64,000 nt of DNA from positions 1 through 64,000 of the forward strand of contig JAVBPC010000012.1 in assembly GCA_031549905.1 (NCBI GenBank), written 5' to 3'. Of this stretch, positions 16,105 through 24,806 are shown one piece after another (the first letter of the stretch is position 1; each line of letters opens with the position of its first letter). The position numbers were made by a program, and so were the translations under genes. The notes under the pieces are model-generated. The model was not told the DNA's origin. It ran no database searches and worked only from the letters and a program-made list of their open reading frames with translations. This DNA is from Avichristensenella sp031549905 (GTDB lineage: Bacteria; Bacillota; Clostridia; Christensenellales; Aristaeellaceae).

Positions 16105-18258
16105 ATGAGAAACGAACGCATCGTAGGCATTGACTTTGGCACAAGCGCATCGCTGATCAAGGTAAAGACGTATCAGAACGGCGAACCCATGGGCGACAAA
16201 GCGGCTACCCAGTACGTCGACTTCCAAGATAGCGTAACGGTGCCCACGCTCATTTTTGAAGGGAACAGCGGTGTGCTGCGATATGGCCGCCGCGCGGAAT
16301 CTTCACCCGAAAAAGGTACGCTGCACAGAAACTTCAAGCTGGATCTGGTATCCGATAATCCGGAAGTAAAAGCACGCGCGGAAAAGCTGACAAGGCTCTT
16401 TTTCACATACCTGCATCAGGAATACGACAGTCAAATCACCGCCTTTCCGCGGTGCGATGAAGAAACCACCTACGTCAGCTTTCCGGCCAAATGGCCTGGG
16501 GACACAAGGGCTTTCATGCTGAGGGCGGCGGCAAGCGCGGGGTTTAGGAACGTTCGGGGGATGGATGAACCATCCGCCGCGCTGCGCGCCGTTTCCGTTC
16601 GGGATGCGGGCATGCTCCGCGCGGCAGGACTATCCGGCGACCGCAACATCACCCTCCTGATCATCGATATGGGCGCGGGCACGACGGACCTTGCCCTGTG
16701 CCGGTGCAACCTTGCTACGCAGGAAACAATGATCCTGATCACATGGCCGACTGAAAAGCAGCTGCTGCTTTTCGGCGGGCGCGAAATAGACGACCTGCTG
16801 TGCGACTATTTGAAACGCTTCGTAGCCGAAACGTACCCGCAGATGGACGCAGCCCGCTTTAGAGAAAGCGCAAAGAACCACATACGCGAATGGAAAGAGT
16901 TCAACGTTGCGCCCGATTTGGCGGAAAGGAAGCAGATTGATTACTGCGGCTTCCTGGATACCATGCTGGCCTCCCAGGATATTGAACCGGATCTGCCGCC
17001 GCTGCACCGGGTGAACTTCGAGTGGCTGGCCTACGATTATTTGCGGCAGTACCCTGTCATGGTAAACGGGTGCATCAGCAAAGCGATAAAGACCCGCAAA
17101 ATCACAAGCGCCGGCGATGTGGACGCTGTGATCCTCACCGGCGGGCACAGCCGGTGGTACTTTGCAAAGGAAATGCTGACCGGCGAGATGCTGAACTTCG
17201 GCACGGTCAACTTGCCAAAGCTTCACGGCCATCCCGCGCGGGTGATCCGGCTTGACGCGCCGCAGGAAACGGTAGGGGACGGGCTGGCGTACCAGGGCAT
17301 CAGGGAACCTGACAAGGTTACGCCTCCATCCGATGAACGCCGCGCTTTGCTCCTCCGCCTTCAGCAGGTTCTACTTCTGCGCCGGCAAGACCTGCTTCGC
17401 CGCCCGCTGCCTCCGCTTGGCAACACCAGCGGAAACATCGTCAACGGCGGCCTGATCGCGGATGGCGGGGACTGGCTCTATTTTGCCAACCAAAGCGATA
17501 ACCTTTACCTGTACAAAGTACGCAAGAATGGAAAAGGGAAAATCAGGCTTTGCCATGATTCCGTGCTGTACCTCAATTACCGCGCGGGCTGGATTTACTA
17601 TGTGACCGCCGAGAACAAACGGCTGCACAAAATCCGCGAGGATGGCACGCAGCGCACCCGGCTTTGCGATGACGAATGCTGGTACGTCACGCTCGTGGAT
17701 GACCAACTGTATTATCAAAAAAGAGACAGTTTCATGCAAAGCCTCTATCAAATGGATACCGCCAGCGGCAACCGCAAACGCTTGAACCGCTCGGACTGCT
17801 ACTGGATCTCTTCCGACGGCGACGCGCTGTTTTTCTACCGCAACCTGCCGGGCCAGGGCGTCCTCTCCTGCAAAACCGATGGAACAGGCGTCAAAACCCT
17901 CTGCGGTGATCACGCCGAGTTTCTCAATGTGTCCGGCGAATGGCTATACTATGTGCAGCCGGAGGAACGCAACCGGATCACCAAAATTGGGAAAGACGGG
18001 CTGGGCCACCGCTGGCTGGTAGAGGATGAATGCGCCGGGCTGAACGTGGCGGACGGATGGGTTTTCTACCGGAACATAAAGGATCAAAACAGGATATACA
18101 GGGTTTCCATCGATGGAAACGACAGGGCCAAGCTGTGCTATGATCCAGATGTGACCAACCTGTGCATCGTGGACAAGTGGTTGTATTTCCTGCGCGATAA
18201 TGACAGTAAGATGTACAGAATGCGCCTGGACGGTACATGTAAAGAACAGTTTTCCTGA
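16105..18258 (+). CDS. Hsp70/actin-fold ATPase fused to a C-terminal beta-propeller (DUF5050-like)
   Basis: A 717-residue protein. Residues 1 to about 430 have the Hsp70/actin nucleotide-binding fold: phosphate-1 motif GIDFGTSAS (8-16), phosphate-2 IDMGAGTTDLAL (about 188) and adenosine motif LTGGHSRWYF (about 343). There is no Hsp70 substrate-binding domain. After a short basic, Leu-rich linker, residues 448-717 hold about seven repeats of 39-41 residues with the pattern WLYF...LYKV...DGTxxxxL, as in DUF5050/LRP-type propellers. The start ATG 16105 has GGGAGGG 8 nt upstream. It resembles the second Hsp70-like protein at 18716 motif for motif, so the two are probably duplicates, one having gained the propeller. 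No DnaJ or GrpE gene is nearby. Confidence 0.88.
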   Translation: MRNERIVGIDFGTSASLIKVKTYQNGEPMGDKAATQYVDFQDSVTVPTLIFEGNSGVLRYGRRAESSPEKGTLHRNFKLDLVSDNPEVKARAEKLTRLFFTYLHQEYDSQITAFPRCDEETTYVSFPAKWPGDTRAFMLRAAASAGFRNVRGMDEPSAALRAVSVRDAGMLRAAGLSGDRNITLLIIDMGAGTTDLALCRCNLATQETMILITWPTEKQLLLFGGREIDDLLCDYLKRFVAETYPQMDAARFRESAKNHIREWKEFNVAPDLAERKQIDYCGFLDTMLASQDIEPDLPPLHRVNFEWLAYDYLRQYPVMVNGCISKAIKTRKITSAGDVDAVILTGGHSRWYFAKEMLTGEMLNFGTVNLPKLHGHPARVIRLDAPQETVGDGLAYQGIREPDKVTPPSDERRALLLRLQQVLLLRRQDLLRRPLPPLGNTSGNIVNGGLIADGGDWLYFANQSDNLYLYKVRKNGKGKIRLCHDSVLYLNYRAGWIYYVTAENKRLHKIREDGTQRTRLCDDECWYVTLVDDQLYYQKRDSFMQSLYQMDTASGNRKRLNRSDCYWISSDGDALFFYRNLPGQGVLSCKTDGTGVKTLCGDHAEFLNVSGEWLYYVQPEERNRITKIGKDGLGHRWLVEDECAGLNVADGWVFYRNIKDQNRIYRVSIDGNDRAKLCYDPDVTNLCIVDKWLYFLRDNDSKMYRMRLDGTCKEQFS

Positions 18259-18300
18259 CCGTTCACACTGCTAACAAATAAAAAGGGGATGATCCTCAGC

Positions 18301-18612
18301 ATGAATGACCTGACCCCGGAACAAAAAAAGGCGATCATCACAACGTTTGCATCCTGCCTGCCGATGCTGCGCGCCAGGATTCAATATACACAGGAAGACC
18401 TGGCGCAAAAGCTGGGCAGCACGCGCCAAACCATCATTGCCGTGGAAAGCGGAAAGCGTGATCTGACCTGGTCCATGTTCCTGTCAGCGGTGTTTGTTTT
18501 CTACATGAACCCCCTGACGCGCCCTCTGCTGCTGAATGGTGCCGTCTTCGATGAAAACGCGCGCCGGGCGATCTTTGGGGCGGCAAGCCTGCCGGGCGGC
18601 AATAAATCCTGA
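18301..18612 (+). CDS. XRE-family helix-turn-helix regulator
   Basis: A 103-residue protein with an HTH_3 domain at about residues 20-60: RARIQYTQEDLAQKLGSTRQ followed by TIIAVESGKRDLTWSMFLSA. The C-terminal 40 residues are unassigned. The start ATG 18301 is about 12 nt after GGGG at 18285; another ATG at 18289 touches that site and is less likely. It sits between the two Hsp70-like genes and probably controls the cassette through the dyad at 16020-16050, though the sequence does not prove this. Confidence 0.85.
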   Translation: MNDLTPEQKKAIITTFASCLPMLRARIQYTQEDLAQKLGSTRQTIIAVESGKRDLTWSMFLSAVFVFYMNPLTRPLLLNGAVFDENARRAIFGAASLPGGNKS

Positions 18613-18653
18613 CCCGAACGGTTGATGCAAAATGCGTAAATCTTTGGAATCGG

Positions 18654-18683
18654 TTGACATTTGCCACCCGAACCCGCCAAAAT
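18654..18683 (+). promoter_or_regulatory. Possible internal promoter before the second Hsp70-like gene
   Basis: TTGACA (18654-18659), 18-nt spacer, CAAAAT (18678-18683). A short dyad GCA-AAA-TGC at 18627-18635 followed by GTAA resembles one arm of the operator at 16020-16050. The -10 match is only moderate. Confidence 0.45.
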
Positions 18684-18715
18684 GATACAGAGCATATACA
18701 AGGGAGTGGATCGCT

Positions 18716-20350
18716 ATGGCAGTGACCCGCGTGGTCGGCATCGACTTCGGCACCAGCACATCGGTCATCAAAGTAAAATCATACCAGGATGGAAACGCGC
18801 CGCGGGAAGATACCATCTACACCGACAGCATCCAGTTTGACAGCCGGGAAACCGTGCCCACGCTTGTGTTTGAAACCAAACGCGGTGAGTTCATATGCGG
18901 TGACCGGGCCGGCAAGGTGCCGGAAAGAGGCGTGCTGCACGCCAACTTCAAGATGGATCTGATCAGCCTTGACCCGGAAAAGCGGCAGCATGCCGAATTC
19001 CTGGTGGAAAAATTCTTTGAATACCTGTACGGCGTTTACCGGAATTACGAGGACGCGCTGGGCCCGTGCACGAAAGAAGAAACATTCATCAGCTACCCGG
19101 CAAAATGGCCGGATACGGTCAGGGAGCGGATGCTGGATATCGCGCGCAGGGCAGGCTTCCGCAATGTGGATGGCAGGGATGAGCCAACCGCCGCCATCCA
19201 CACCGTAATGCTGCACCAGATAGAAAAAATACAGCAACTTAATCTGCTGGAGGCCGGAAAGCCCGCGTATATTCTGTGCATCGACCTGGGGGCGGGCACC
19301 ACCGACCTTGCCCTTTGCCGCTATTCGCTGGGCGAGCACACGCAGGTGGAAAAGCTGCTGACATGGCCCACCGTGGAAAGCCCGGATCTTTTTGGCGGGC
19401 GCGAAATTGACCAGACGCTGGTTAAGTATATCCAGGCGTACCTGCGCCAGTGCGGCGTGAAAAATGTTGAAAGCTTCTTCTCCTCAAAGGCTTTGGACAG
19501 CGTCAAAACATGGAAAGAAAGTTCCCTGTCACCAAGCCTGGCAGAGGGGCTCAGCGCCGGCACCCCCGCTTTCCTGGATACGATGTGCGCCATGCTGCCG
19601 ATCAACTTTGATGATTTTCCGCCCATTGACCGCGATGTGTTCGAAGCCATGATGGGCGATCAGCTCGTTACATTTGCCCGCATGGTCCGCGAATGCATTG
19701 CGGAAGCCGCCAAACAGGGCAAGGGGTTTTCCGGCGCGGAAGATATCGATCTTGTCATACTGACCGGCGGGCACAGCAACTGGTATTTTCTCCCGGAACT
19801 GCTGATGGGCAAGATATTCCCCGGCCTGAAAGAGCCGCTTTCCCTGCCTAAGCTGCGCAAACAGCCGGAGCGGCTGATCCGCCTGGCAAGGCCGCACGAA
19901 ACCGTGGCGTATGGCCTTGTGTACCAGCGCCTGAGCGTGCCGGTGAAGAACTGCGCCGCCAACTCCGTGTGGGTGCATTTCGACATCGACGGGCACACAA
20001 CGCAGCCGGTGTTGGCAGTACCCTATGGCCATGTGCTGCCCTACCGCCAGGAATTTACGCAAAAAATCACCTTGATGCAAGGTGACAAGACCTCAAATAT
20101 AACATTTACCTGTGTAAAGCACAGCGGTCAGACCTTTGAAGAAGCATTCATTGATCAGATACAAAAAACATTATTAAGAACGGCGTTTAGTGCTTTATGG
20201 GATATCATTGTGGTGCTGTTTGGCGGCGCCCAACCGCGCACCCGGGAGTTTACCATGCGGTTTACCGCCGAAATGGATGAAAACCAGATCATCAAGATAA
20301 CCGGCACCATCCAGGGCAGCGGCTATCAGCGCGTCGATTTCACATTCTAG
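18716..20350 (+). CDS. Hsp70/actin-fold ATPase (second copy, no propeller)
   Basis: A 544-residue protein paralogous to the one at 16105. Phosphate-1 motif GIDFGTSTS (8-16), phosphate-2 IDLGAGTTDLAL (about 189) and adenosine LTGGHSNWYF (about 348) are spaced almost as in the first copy. Shared stretches include SYPAKWPD, FRNVDGRDEPTAAI and LFGGREID. The last 130 residues are beta-rich with a hydrophobic patch (SALWDIIVVLFGG) and replace the propeller; they do not look like the DnaK substrate-binding domain. The stretch 20085-20225 is more AT-rich than its surroundings. GGGAGTGG lies before the ATG. The ATPase gene follows after 25 nt. Confidence 0.88.
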   Translation: MAVTRVVGIDFGTSTSVIKVKSYQDGNAPREDTIYTDSIQFDSRETVPTLVFETKRGEFICGDRAGKVPERGVLHANFKMDLISLDPEKRQHAEFLVEKFFEYLYGVYRNYEDALGPCTKEETFISYPAKWPDTVRERMLDIARRAGFRNVDGRDEPTAAIHTVMLHQIEKIQQLNLLEAGKPAYILCIDLGAGTTDLALCRYSLGEHTQVEKLLTWPTVESPDLFGGREIDQTLVKYIQAYLRQCGVKNVESFFSSKALDSVKTWKESSLSPSLAEGLSAGTPAFLDTMCAMLPINFDDFPPIDRDVFEAMMGDQLVTFARMVRECIAEAAKQGKGFSGAEDIDLVILTGGHSNWYFLPELLMGKIFPGLKEPLSLPKLRKQPERLIRLARPHETVAYGLVYQRLSVPVKNCAANSVWVHFDIDGHTTQPVLAVPYGHVLPYRQEFTQKITLMQGDKTSNITFTCVKHSGQTFEEAFIDQIQKTLLRTAFSALWDIIVVLFGGAQPRTREFTMRFTAEMDENQIIKITGTIQGSGYQRVDFTF

Positions 20351-20375
20351 TTTGATACAAAAGGAGGCAACCCCC

Positions 20376-23021
20376 ATGCCGGATAACAGGATCAAGCTGG
20401 CCTGGTCCGATCTTTTCGGTGGAATCGACCAGGAGGCGCTGCGCACACAAAACACCCTGAAGGTGCCCAACGAATTCTACCAGCACCTGCTGGATTATGT
20501 GATGGAGCGCAGCTACCTGAACAACCTGTCGCAAAGCGAAAGCTTCGCGTCGCTCCCCGCTCGGGCAAGAAGGATCACCTGGCTTCGGGTCATGCGCTTG
20601 CCCATTCACCCCAATGAGATGAAGGAATACGATATCCTTTCCAGATGGCAGGGCGTGCTTTCCACCTTGCACACATGGGGGCATCGGCTGGTGTTCCTGC
20701 TAAGGCGGGAGAAAGGGGAAACAAACCTGTATCTGGGTACAATCCCGCTGGAAGGCGGCGTGGCGGCATCGGATGCCCTTGACCAGTTCAGGGAATCGGC
20801 GACAAGCAGCATGCCGGGCATAGACCTGGCACCGCTGACAAGCATGGATGAATTGCAGGATCTGGCCGAAAGCCTTTTGGGCTACGATGCGGCGGGGGCT
20901 GTGACCGGCATCCCTTCCTTCCGCAAAAACGCGCAGTTCGGCATGCTGCAAACGCTGGACCAACTGGCATTCGGTGTGCGCGATCACGCCGGACGCGAAT
21001 GCGATTACGCTGTGATGGTCATTGGCGACCCCATACCGGATAAAGAAATTTCACAGATGATTAGCAAGTTCAGGCGGCTTGGCAGCGAGATACACAGCGA
21101 TGTAAACCAAACCATAGTGGAAGCAGATGCCCATATGCAGGGGGCGGGCAACAGCCTTAATATTGGCATGATTCTCAATGTTGCGGCAGCCTGCATGGGA
21201 GTACCCAATATCCCCGGTTTACTGCAAAATATCATGGCGGGCATGGGCGGCGTCGGCATAAGCTCCAGCACCCAGGTCACCTTCACCCGCTCCGTAACCC
21301 GGCAATACCTGGACAAATTCGCCCAATACGCCGAAGAACTGACCGAGAAGCACTGCGAAAGGCTGCGCAAGGGCAGAAATCTTGGCTTCTGGAACACGGG
21401 CGTGTATGTGCTGGGCCACAGCAACCGGGATATCACCACCGTGATGGGCATGCTGCGCGCCATCTATTCCGGCGATGAAACGTATGTGGAGCCTATCCGC
21501 ACGCATCTGCTGAAGGGCGGCTCTCAGGCGCTGGATACCATTCGCCGGTTTGAGCTGGTTCCGCTGCGCACGGACGACGGGCAGCCCGGCGCACCCATTG
21601 ATCTGAATGAGGAATGGCACCTGTTCGGCAAGCGGTACCAATACGTTAGCACCCCGCTGAACACGGAAGAGCTGTCGCTGGCGACCTCGCTGCCCAGGCG
21701 CGATGTGCCGGGCCTGCGGTTTGTGAAAACCTCCGTCCGGTTTGCGAACAACCCCGCACCGATGGGCGGCGACCACATCACGCTGGGCAAGGTGGTTGAC
21801 ACGGGCGTGGTGCAGTCAAACGAATACCGGATAGACCCCAACGCGCTGGTGCGGCACGCAATCGTTGCCGGCAGCACCGGCAGCGGCAAATCCACCACCT
21901 GCAAGAAAATCATCCGGGAGGTGCTGGATCGCGACATCCCCGTTATGGTAATAGAGCCCGCCAAGGATGACTATGTGCGCTGGGCGATAGCGTACAACCA
22001 GCGCATCGCCGCGGATGACACGCTGTCAGACGCGGAAAAGGCGCGCAAACAGTTTACCATCTATATGCCCGGCGTGGAACAGTTTGAAGGCGTGCGCACA
22101 AAGCCGCTGAAGCTGCATCCGTTTCAGCCCGCCGCCATTGAAGGCGCGCCTGTGGATATGCTGACGCGCTGCGAACAGTTCACAGCGCTGCTGAACGCCA
22201 GCCTGCCCGTGGCCGATGTGCTGCCGGTGATCATAGATGAGGCGGTGTACCGCTACCTGTATGAAACCCTTGGGGAGGACCTCATCTCCGGTGAGATTCC
22301 CCAGCCGCAGAACTATCCGAAGCTGGATGGCGTGATGCAGACCGCCAGGCGCGTGCTGGCCGCCAGGGGATACGACAAGAAGGTGCAGGATGACATCGGC
22401 GCTGCGCTGGAAACGCGCTTCGCGTATCTGACGCGCGGCAACCGGGGAAAGGTTCTGAACGTCAACCGCGCAACGGACTACGGCGAACTGTTCTCAAAAC
22501 CTGCCGTCATCAACCTGAGCCGCATCGCAAACGCGCGCGACAAGGCGCTGATGATGTCGCTGCTGACGCTGGCGATATACGAATACCGCGCATCGGCCTA
22601 CATGCACGATGAAAAGTACCGCGCGCTGGCGCAGCAGAACAAACTGCTGCACCTGACGGTGATAGAAGAAGCGCACAACGTGCTGATGAAGCCCCCCGCG
22701 GATATCGGCGGCACCGGCAACCCGCAGCAGGCCGCGGCCGATCTGTTCAGCAACATGCTATCCGAAATACGCAGCTATGGGCAGGGCATTGTGATGGTGG
22801 ATCAGGTGCCGACCAGGCTGGTATCCGACGCGATCAAGAATTCCAACTACAAGATCGTGCACCGGCTGACCGCGCCGGATGACTGCGCCGTGATGGCCGC
22901 CGGGCTGGCGCTTCGGGAGGATCAAAAGAGCATCATCCCTGCCCTTGGCGTGGGCAGTGCGATCATATGCGGCGACCTGGATGATGCGGCGGCATGGGTC
23001 GCTATCGACCATACGAGATAG
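20376..23021 (+). CDS. HerA/VirB4-like P-loop ATPase
   Basis: An 881-residue ATPase of the HerA-FtsK superfamily (DUF87-like core). Walker A GSTGSGKST is near residues 498-506, and the Walker B region LTVIEEAHNVL near 761 has the Glu-Glu of the family. Later motifs are VDQVPTRLVSDAIKNSNYKI and LTAPDDCAVMAAGL. The first 450 residues form a separate N-terminal region with FWNTGVYVLGHSNRD, like the pre-core part of VirB4/HerA pumps, and a Gly/Ala-rich stretch near 275-310. Such proteins form hexamers that move DNA or protein. The start ATG 20376 has AAGGAGG 8 nt upstream. No NurA nuclease, relaxase or pilus genes accompany it, so the substrate is unknown. Confidence 0.88.
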   Translation: MPDNRIKLAWSDLFGGIDQEALRTQNTLKVPNEFYQHLLDYVMERSYLNNLSQSESFASLPARARRITWLRVMRLPIHPNEMKEYDILSRWQGVLSTLHTWGHRLVFLLRREKGETNLYLGTIPLEGGVAASDALDQFRESATSSMPGIDLAPLTSMDELQDLAESLLGYDAAGAVTGIPSFRKNAQFGMLQTLDQLAFGVRDHAGRECDYAVMVIGDPIPDKEISQMISKFRRLGSEIHSDVNQTIVEADAHMQGAGNSLNIGMILNVAAACMGVPNIPGLLQNIMAGMGGVGISSSTQVTFTRSVTRQYLDKFAQYAEELTEKHCERLRKGRNLGFWNTGVYVLGHSNRDITTVMGMLRAIYSGDETYVEPIRTHLLKGGSQALDTIRRFELVPLRTDDGQPGAPIDLNEEWHLFGKRYQYVSTPLNTEELSLATSLPRRDVPGLRFVKTSVRFANNPAPMGGDHITLGKVVDTGVVQSNEYRIDPNALVRHAIVAGSTGSGKSTTCKKIIREVLDRDIPVMVIEPAKDDYVRWAIAYNQRIAADDTLSDAEKARKQFTIYMPGVEQFEGVRTKPLKLHPFQPAAIEGAPVDMLTRCEQFTALLNASLPVADVLPVIIDEAVYRYLYETLGEDLISGEIPQPQNYPKLDGVMQTARRVLAARGYDKKVQDDIGAALETRFAYLTRGNRGKVLNVNRATDYGELFSKPAVINLSRIANARDKALMMSLLTLAIYEYRASAYMHDEKYRALAQQNKLLHLTVIEEAHNVLMKPPADIGGTGNPQQAAADLFSNMLSEIRSYGQGIVMVDQVPTRLVSDAIKNSNYKIVHRLTAPDDCAVMAAGLALREDQKSIIPALGVGSAIICGDLDDAAAWVAIDHTR

Positions 23022-23034
23022 GGGGTGCGCATGG

Positions 23035-23631
23035 ATGGGACCTGTGGCAACAACCTTGCTGATAAGCGGCAGCGTTGCGGTTGGCGCCTGTGTAGCGGTA
23101 TCGGCAGGCTATTATGTCTACCGGCGGCGCAAGAAACAGCCCGCGCCAAGCGGCGCGCCTGCCAGAACCGATGCCGCAAGGGATGAGTTCACCCGGGAGG
23201 CAAAGGCCTTTCAGGGAATTTACGAGCCCATGCATCAGCTGGCGGGCGGGCGGCTTCGCAACAAGCGGAACGTGTTTGGCGACTGGGATGTGCGCGTAAG
23301 CCACCTAAAGCAAGCGCCAGCGTTTCAGGCGCTGTGGCAGGAACGCTTTGGCGGGTGGAATGCATGGGCGGATGAAGAGTACATCGTCAAGGCAAGCGAA
23401 CTGATGGCGCTGGTTCGCGGATACGGCGTTGCACGCGCCACCAAAACGCAGCTGACCATTGAAGAAGATACCTACACCTTCTACGCGGCCGCCGGCGGCG
23501 ACATCATTGAGCGCGGCAAGCAGGCAAAGGTGGTATGGCCGTGTTGGACGCTGAACGGGAACGTGGTGGAAAGAGGCCTGTTGGAGCATGAGCAGGAAAC
23601 GGGGAGGGAAACAAACGATGGAGAGGTTTGA
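23035..23631 (+). CDS. Single-pass membrane protein of unknown function
   Basis: A 198-residue protein, not recognised. One transmembrane helix lies at about residues 5-27 (LLISGSVAVGACVAVSAGYY) followed by RRRKK, predicting a cytoplasmic C-terminal domain of about 165 residues with several Trp (WQERFGGWNAW; VVWPCWTLNG). The start ATG 23035 follows the ATPase stop by 13 nt, with a G-rich ribosome site (GGGGG at 23021-23025). Its last 14 nt overlap the next gene. It may tether the HerA-like ATPase or the Hsp70-like proteins to the membrane; this is inference. Confidence 0.75.
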   Translation: MGPVATTLLISGSVAVGACVAVSAGYYVYRRRKKQPAPSGAPARTDAARDEFTREAKAFQGIYEPMHQLAGGRLRNKRNVFGDWDVRVSHLKQAPAFQALWQERFGGWNAWADEEYIVKASELMALVRGYGVARATKTQLTIEEDTYTFYAAAGGDIIERGKQAKVVWPCWTLNGNVVERGLLEHEQETGRETNDGEV

Positions 23632-24334
23632 AAGCGCATCGGATCTAACGCCGATCCGGCCGGCGGATCTGTTTCAGATGACCGAGATCCCGCAGGCGCA
23701 CGGCTATGAGGGCGCTGCCAGCTTTATCGGCGATCTGCGCGGTTTTCTTGATGAAATGAATGAACTGATGCGGGCGCCGTTAGGTGAAAAAACAAGCGAT
23801 ATCGGCATTGAGGTGAAGGATGGCTACAACGAACGCGCCACCGAAGTGATGTCGGATGTGTTCACGCTGGATGTCGTCAAAGAATGGCCCAGTATGAGCA
23901 TGGAGCAGCGCGCGGAACATCTTGACCGATATGCAAAGGAACTGGGCGAAACGCAGGGGATCAACCTGGTCGGCATCGTCGTATCCGATCTGTACGCCGA
24001 GTGCGGAGAAGGCGTGGTGGGCTATAATAGCGGCGACGGATACCTGCACTTGGATTTCCGGCAGCTGCAGGACCCAATGGGCCTTTGGGAGATGGTGGGC
24101 ACGGTGACACACGAGGCCAGGCATCAGCTGCAGCACGAAGCCGTGGCGAACCCGGACCGGTTCAACATTCCCATTGAAATGATCAGCAACTGGGCCGAAA
24201 ACATCGGGGCTGACGGCCACTACATTAACGGCAATTACAACCCGGAAGGATACTACTTCCAAACCGTAGAGGTGGATGCGCGAAACGCCGAGGATACCGT
24301 CAGAATAGCCTGGGCCACCGGCCTGCTATCATGA
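23618..24334 (+). CDS. Predicted zinc metallopeptidase-like protein (HExxH)
   Basis: A 238-residue protein. HEARH near residues 165-169 (in GTVTHEARHQLQHEA) fits the HExxH zinc motif. About 50 residues later, QTVEVDAR (near 216-223) offers a Glu that could be the third ligand, as in gluzincin-like folds. The first 110 residues are acidic and helical with no recognised domain. There is no signal peptide, so it should act in the cytoplasm unless exported by the system itself. The start ATG 23618 follows GGGAGGG and overlaps the preceding gene. Substrate unknown; it could also be an inactive structural homologue. Confidence 0.75.
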   Translation: MERFESASDLTPIRPADLFQMTEIPQAHGYEGAASFIGDLRGFLDEMNELMRAPLGEKTSDIGIEVKDGYNERATEVMSDVFTLDVVKEWPSMSMEQRAEHLDRYAKELGETQGINLVGIVVSDLYAECGEGVVGYNSGDGYLHLDFRQLQDPMGLWEMVGTVTHEARHQLQHEAVANPDRFNIPIEMISNWAENIGADGHYINGNYNPEGYYFQTVEVDARNAEDTVRIAWATGLLS

Positions 24335-24348
24335 GAGGGGGGTACATA

Positions 24349-24690
24349 ATGAATACCGCGGAACTGAAAAACAGGTTGCTGGATGAGCTGGATACACCCG
24401 CGCACATGGTGGATGGCATCATTGCAAAAGTTCAGGCGTTCCAGCCGGAAACGGCGGCGGCGTTTGAAAGGTGGTTCACCACCGGCGAGCTGGATGATAC
24501 CGAAGTGGAAGGGTTCACCGTTGCCGGGCTGATGAAGGCAAAGCGGGTAAACCCCGTCACCGCTTTCCTGTGGCAGGACTGGTTGCGGCGTGACCCCAAA
24601 ACGGCACAGCGCGCGCTGACACAGCAGGAGTTTGTCAACTCGGCCGCCCGGCGTGTGCCGCACCGTTCGCCCGACTTGCAGCAGGAATAA
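24349..24690 (+). CDS. Small protein of unknown function, last gene of the Hsp70/HerA cassette
   Basis: A 113-residue, mainly helical protein, not recognised. It has no signal peptide or membrane helix. The ribosome site GAGAGGGGGG lies 6 nt before ATG 24349; an in-frame ATG at 24331 lacks one. It follows the HExxH gene by 14 nt. It may be an immunity, adaptor or substrate protein for the cassette, but the sequence gives no direct clue. Confidence 0.65.
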   Translation: MNTAELKNRLLDELDTPAHMVDGIIAKVQAFQPETAAAFERWFTTGELDDTEVEGFTVAGLMKAKRVNPVTAFLWQDWLRRDPKTAQRALTQQEFVNSAARRVPHRSPDLQQE

Positions 24691-24705
24691 CAAACAGGGT
24701 TTTTT

Positions 24706-24739
24706 ATGGAGATAGCTGCGTGGCCGTCTCCATTTCCTT
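24706..24739 (+). terminator. Weak terminator candidate after the cassette
   Basis: A 7-bp stem (ATGGAGA 24706-24712 with TCTCCAT 24727-24733), a large loop, then TTCCTTTT. The stem is short, so this is only a candidate. Confidence 0.4.
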
Positions 24740-24768
24740 TTGATGTCCAGATAGGCGCATGCTATAAT
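24740..24768 (+). promoter_or_regulatory. Sigma-A-type promoter of the carboxylesterase gene
   Basis: TTGATG (24740-24745), 17-nt spacer, perfect TATAAT (24763-24768), 38 nt before the start codon. Confidence 0.75.
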
Positions 24769-24806
24769 AATGTATCCGCATTCTACATGAAAAGGGGTAC
24801 ACGGAT

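Noticed and set aside
16105..20350. Reading the two Hsp70-like genes as DnaK chaperones
   Set aside because: They lack the DnaK substrate-binding domain and lid, and no DnaJ, GrpE or HrcA gene is nearby.
20376..23021. Assigning the HerA/VirB4-like gene to a conjugative element or a HerA-NurA repair pair
   Set aside because: No relaxase, coupling protein, pilus gene, NurA or Mre11 homologue, attachment site or integrase is present in the window.
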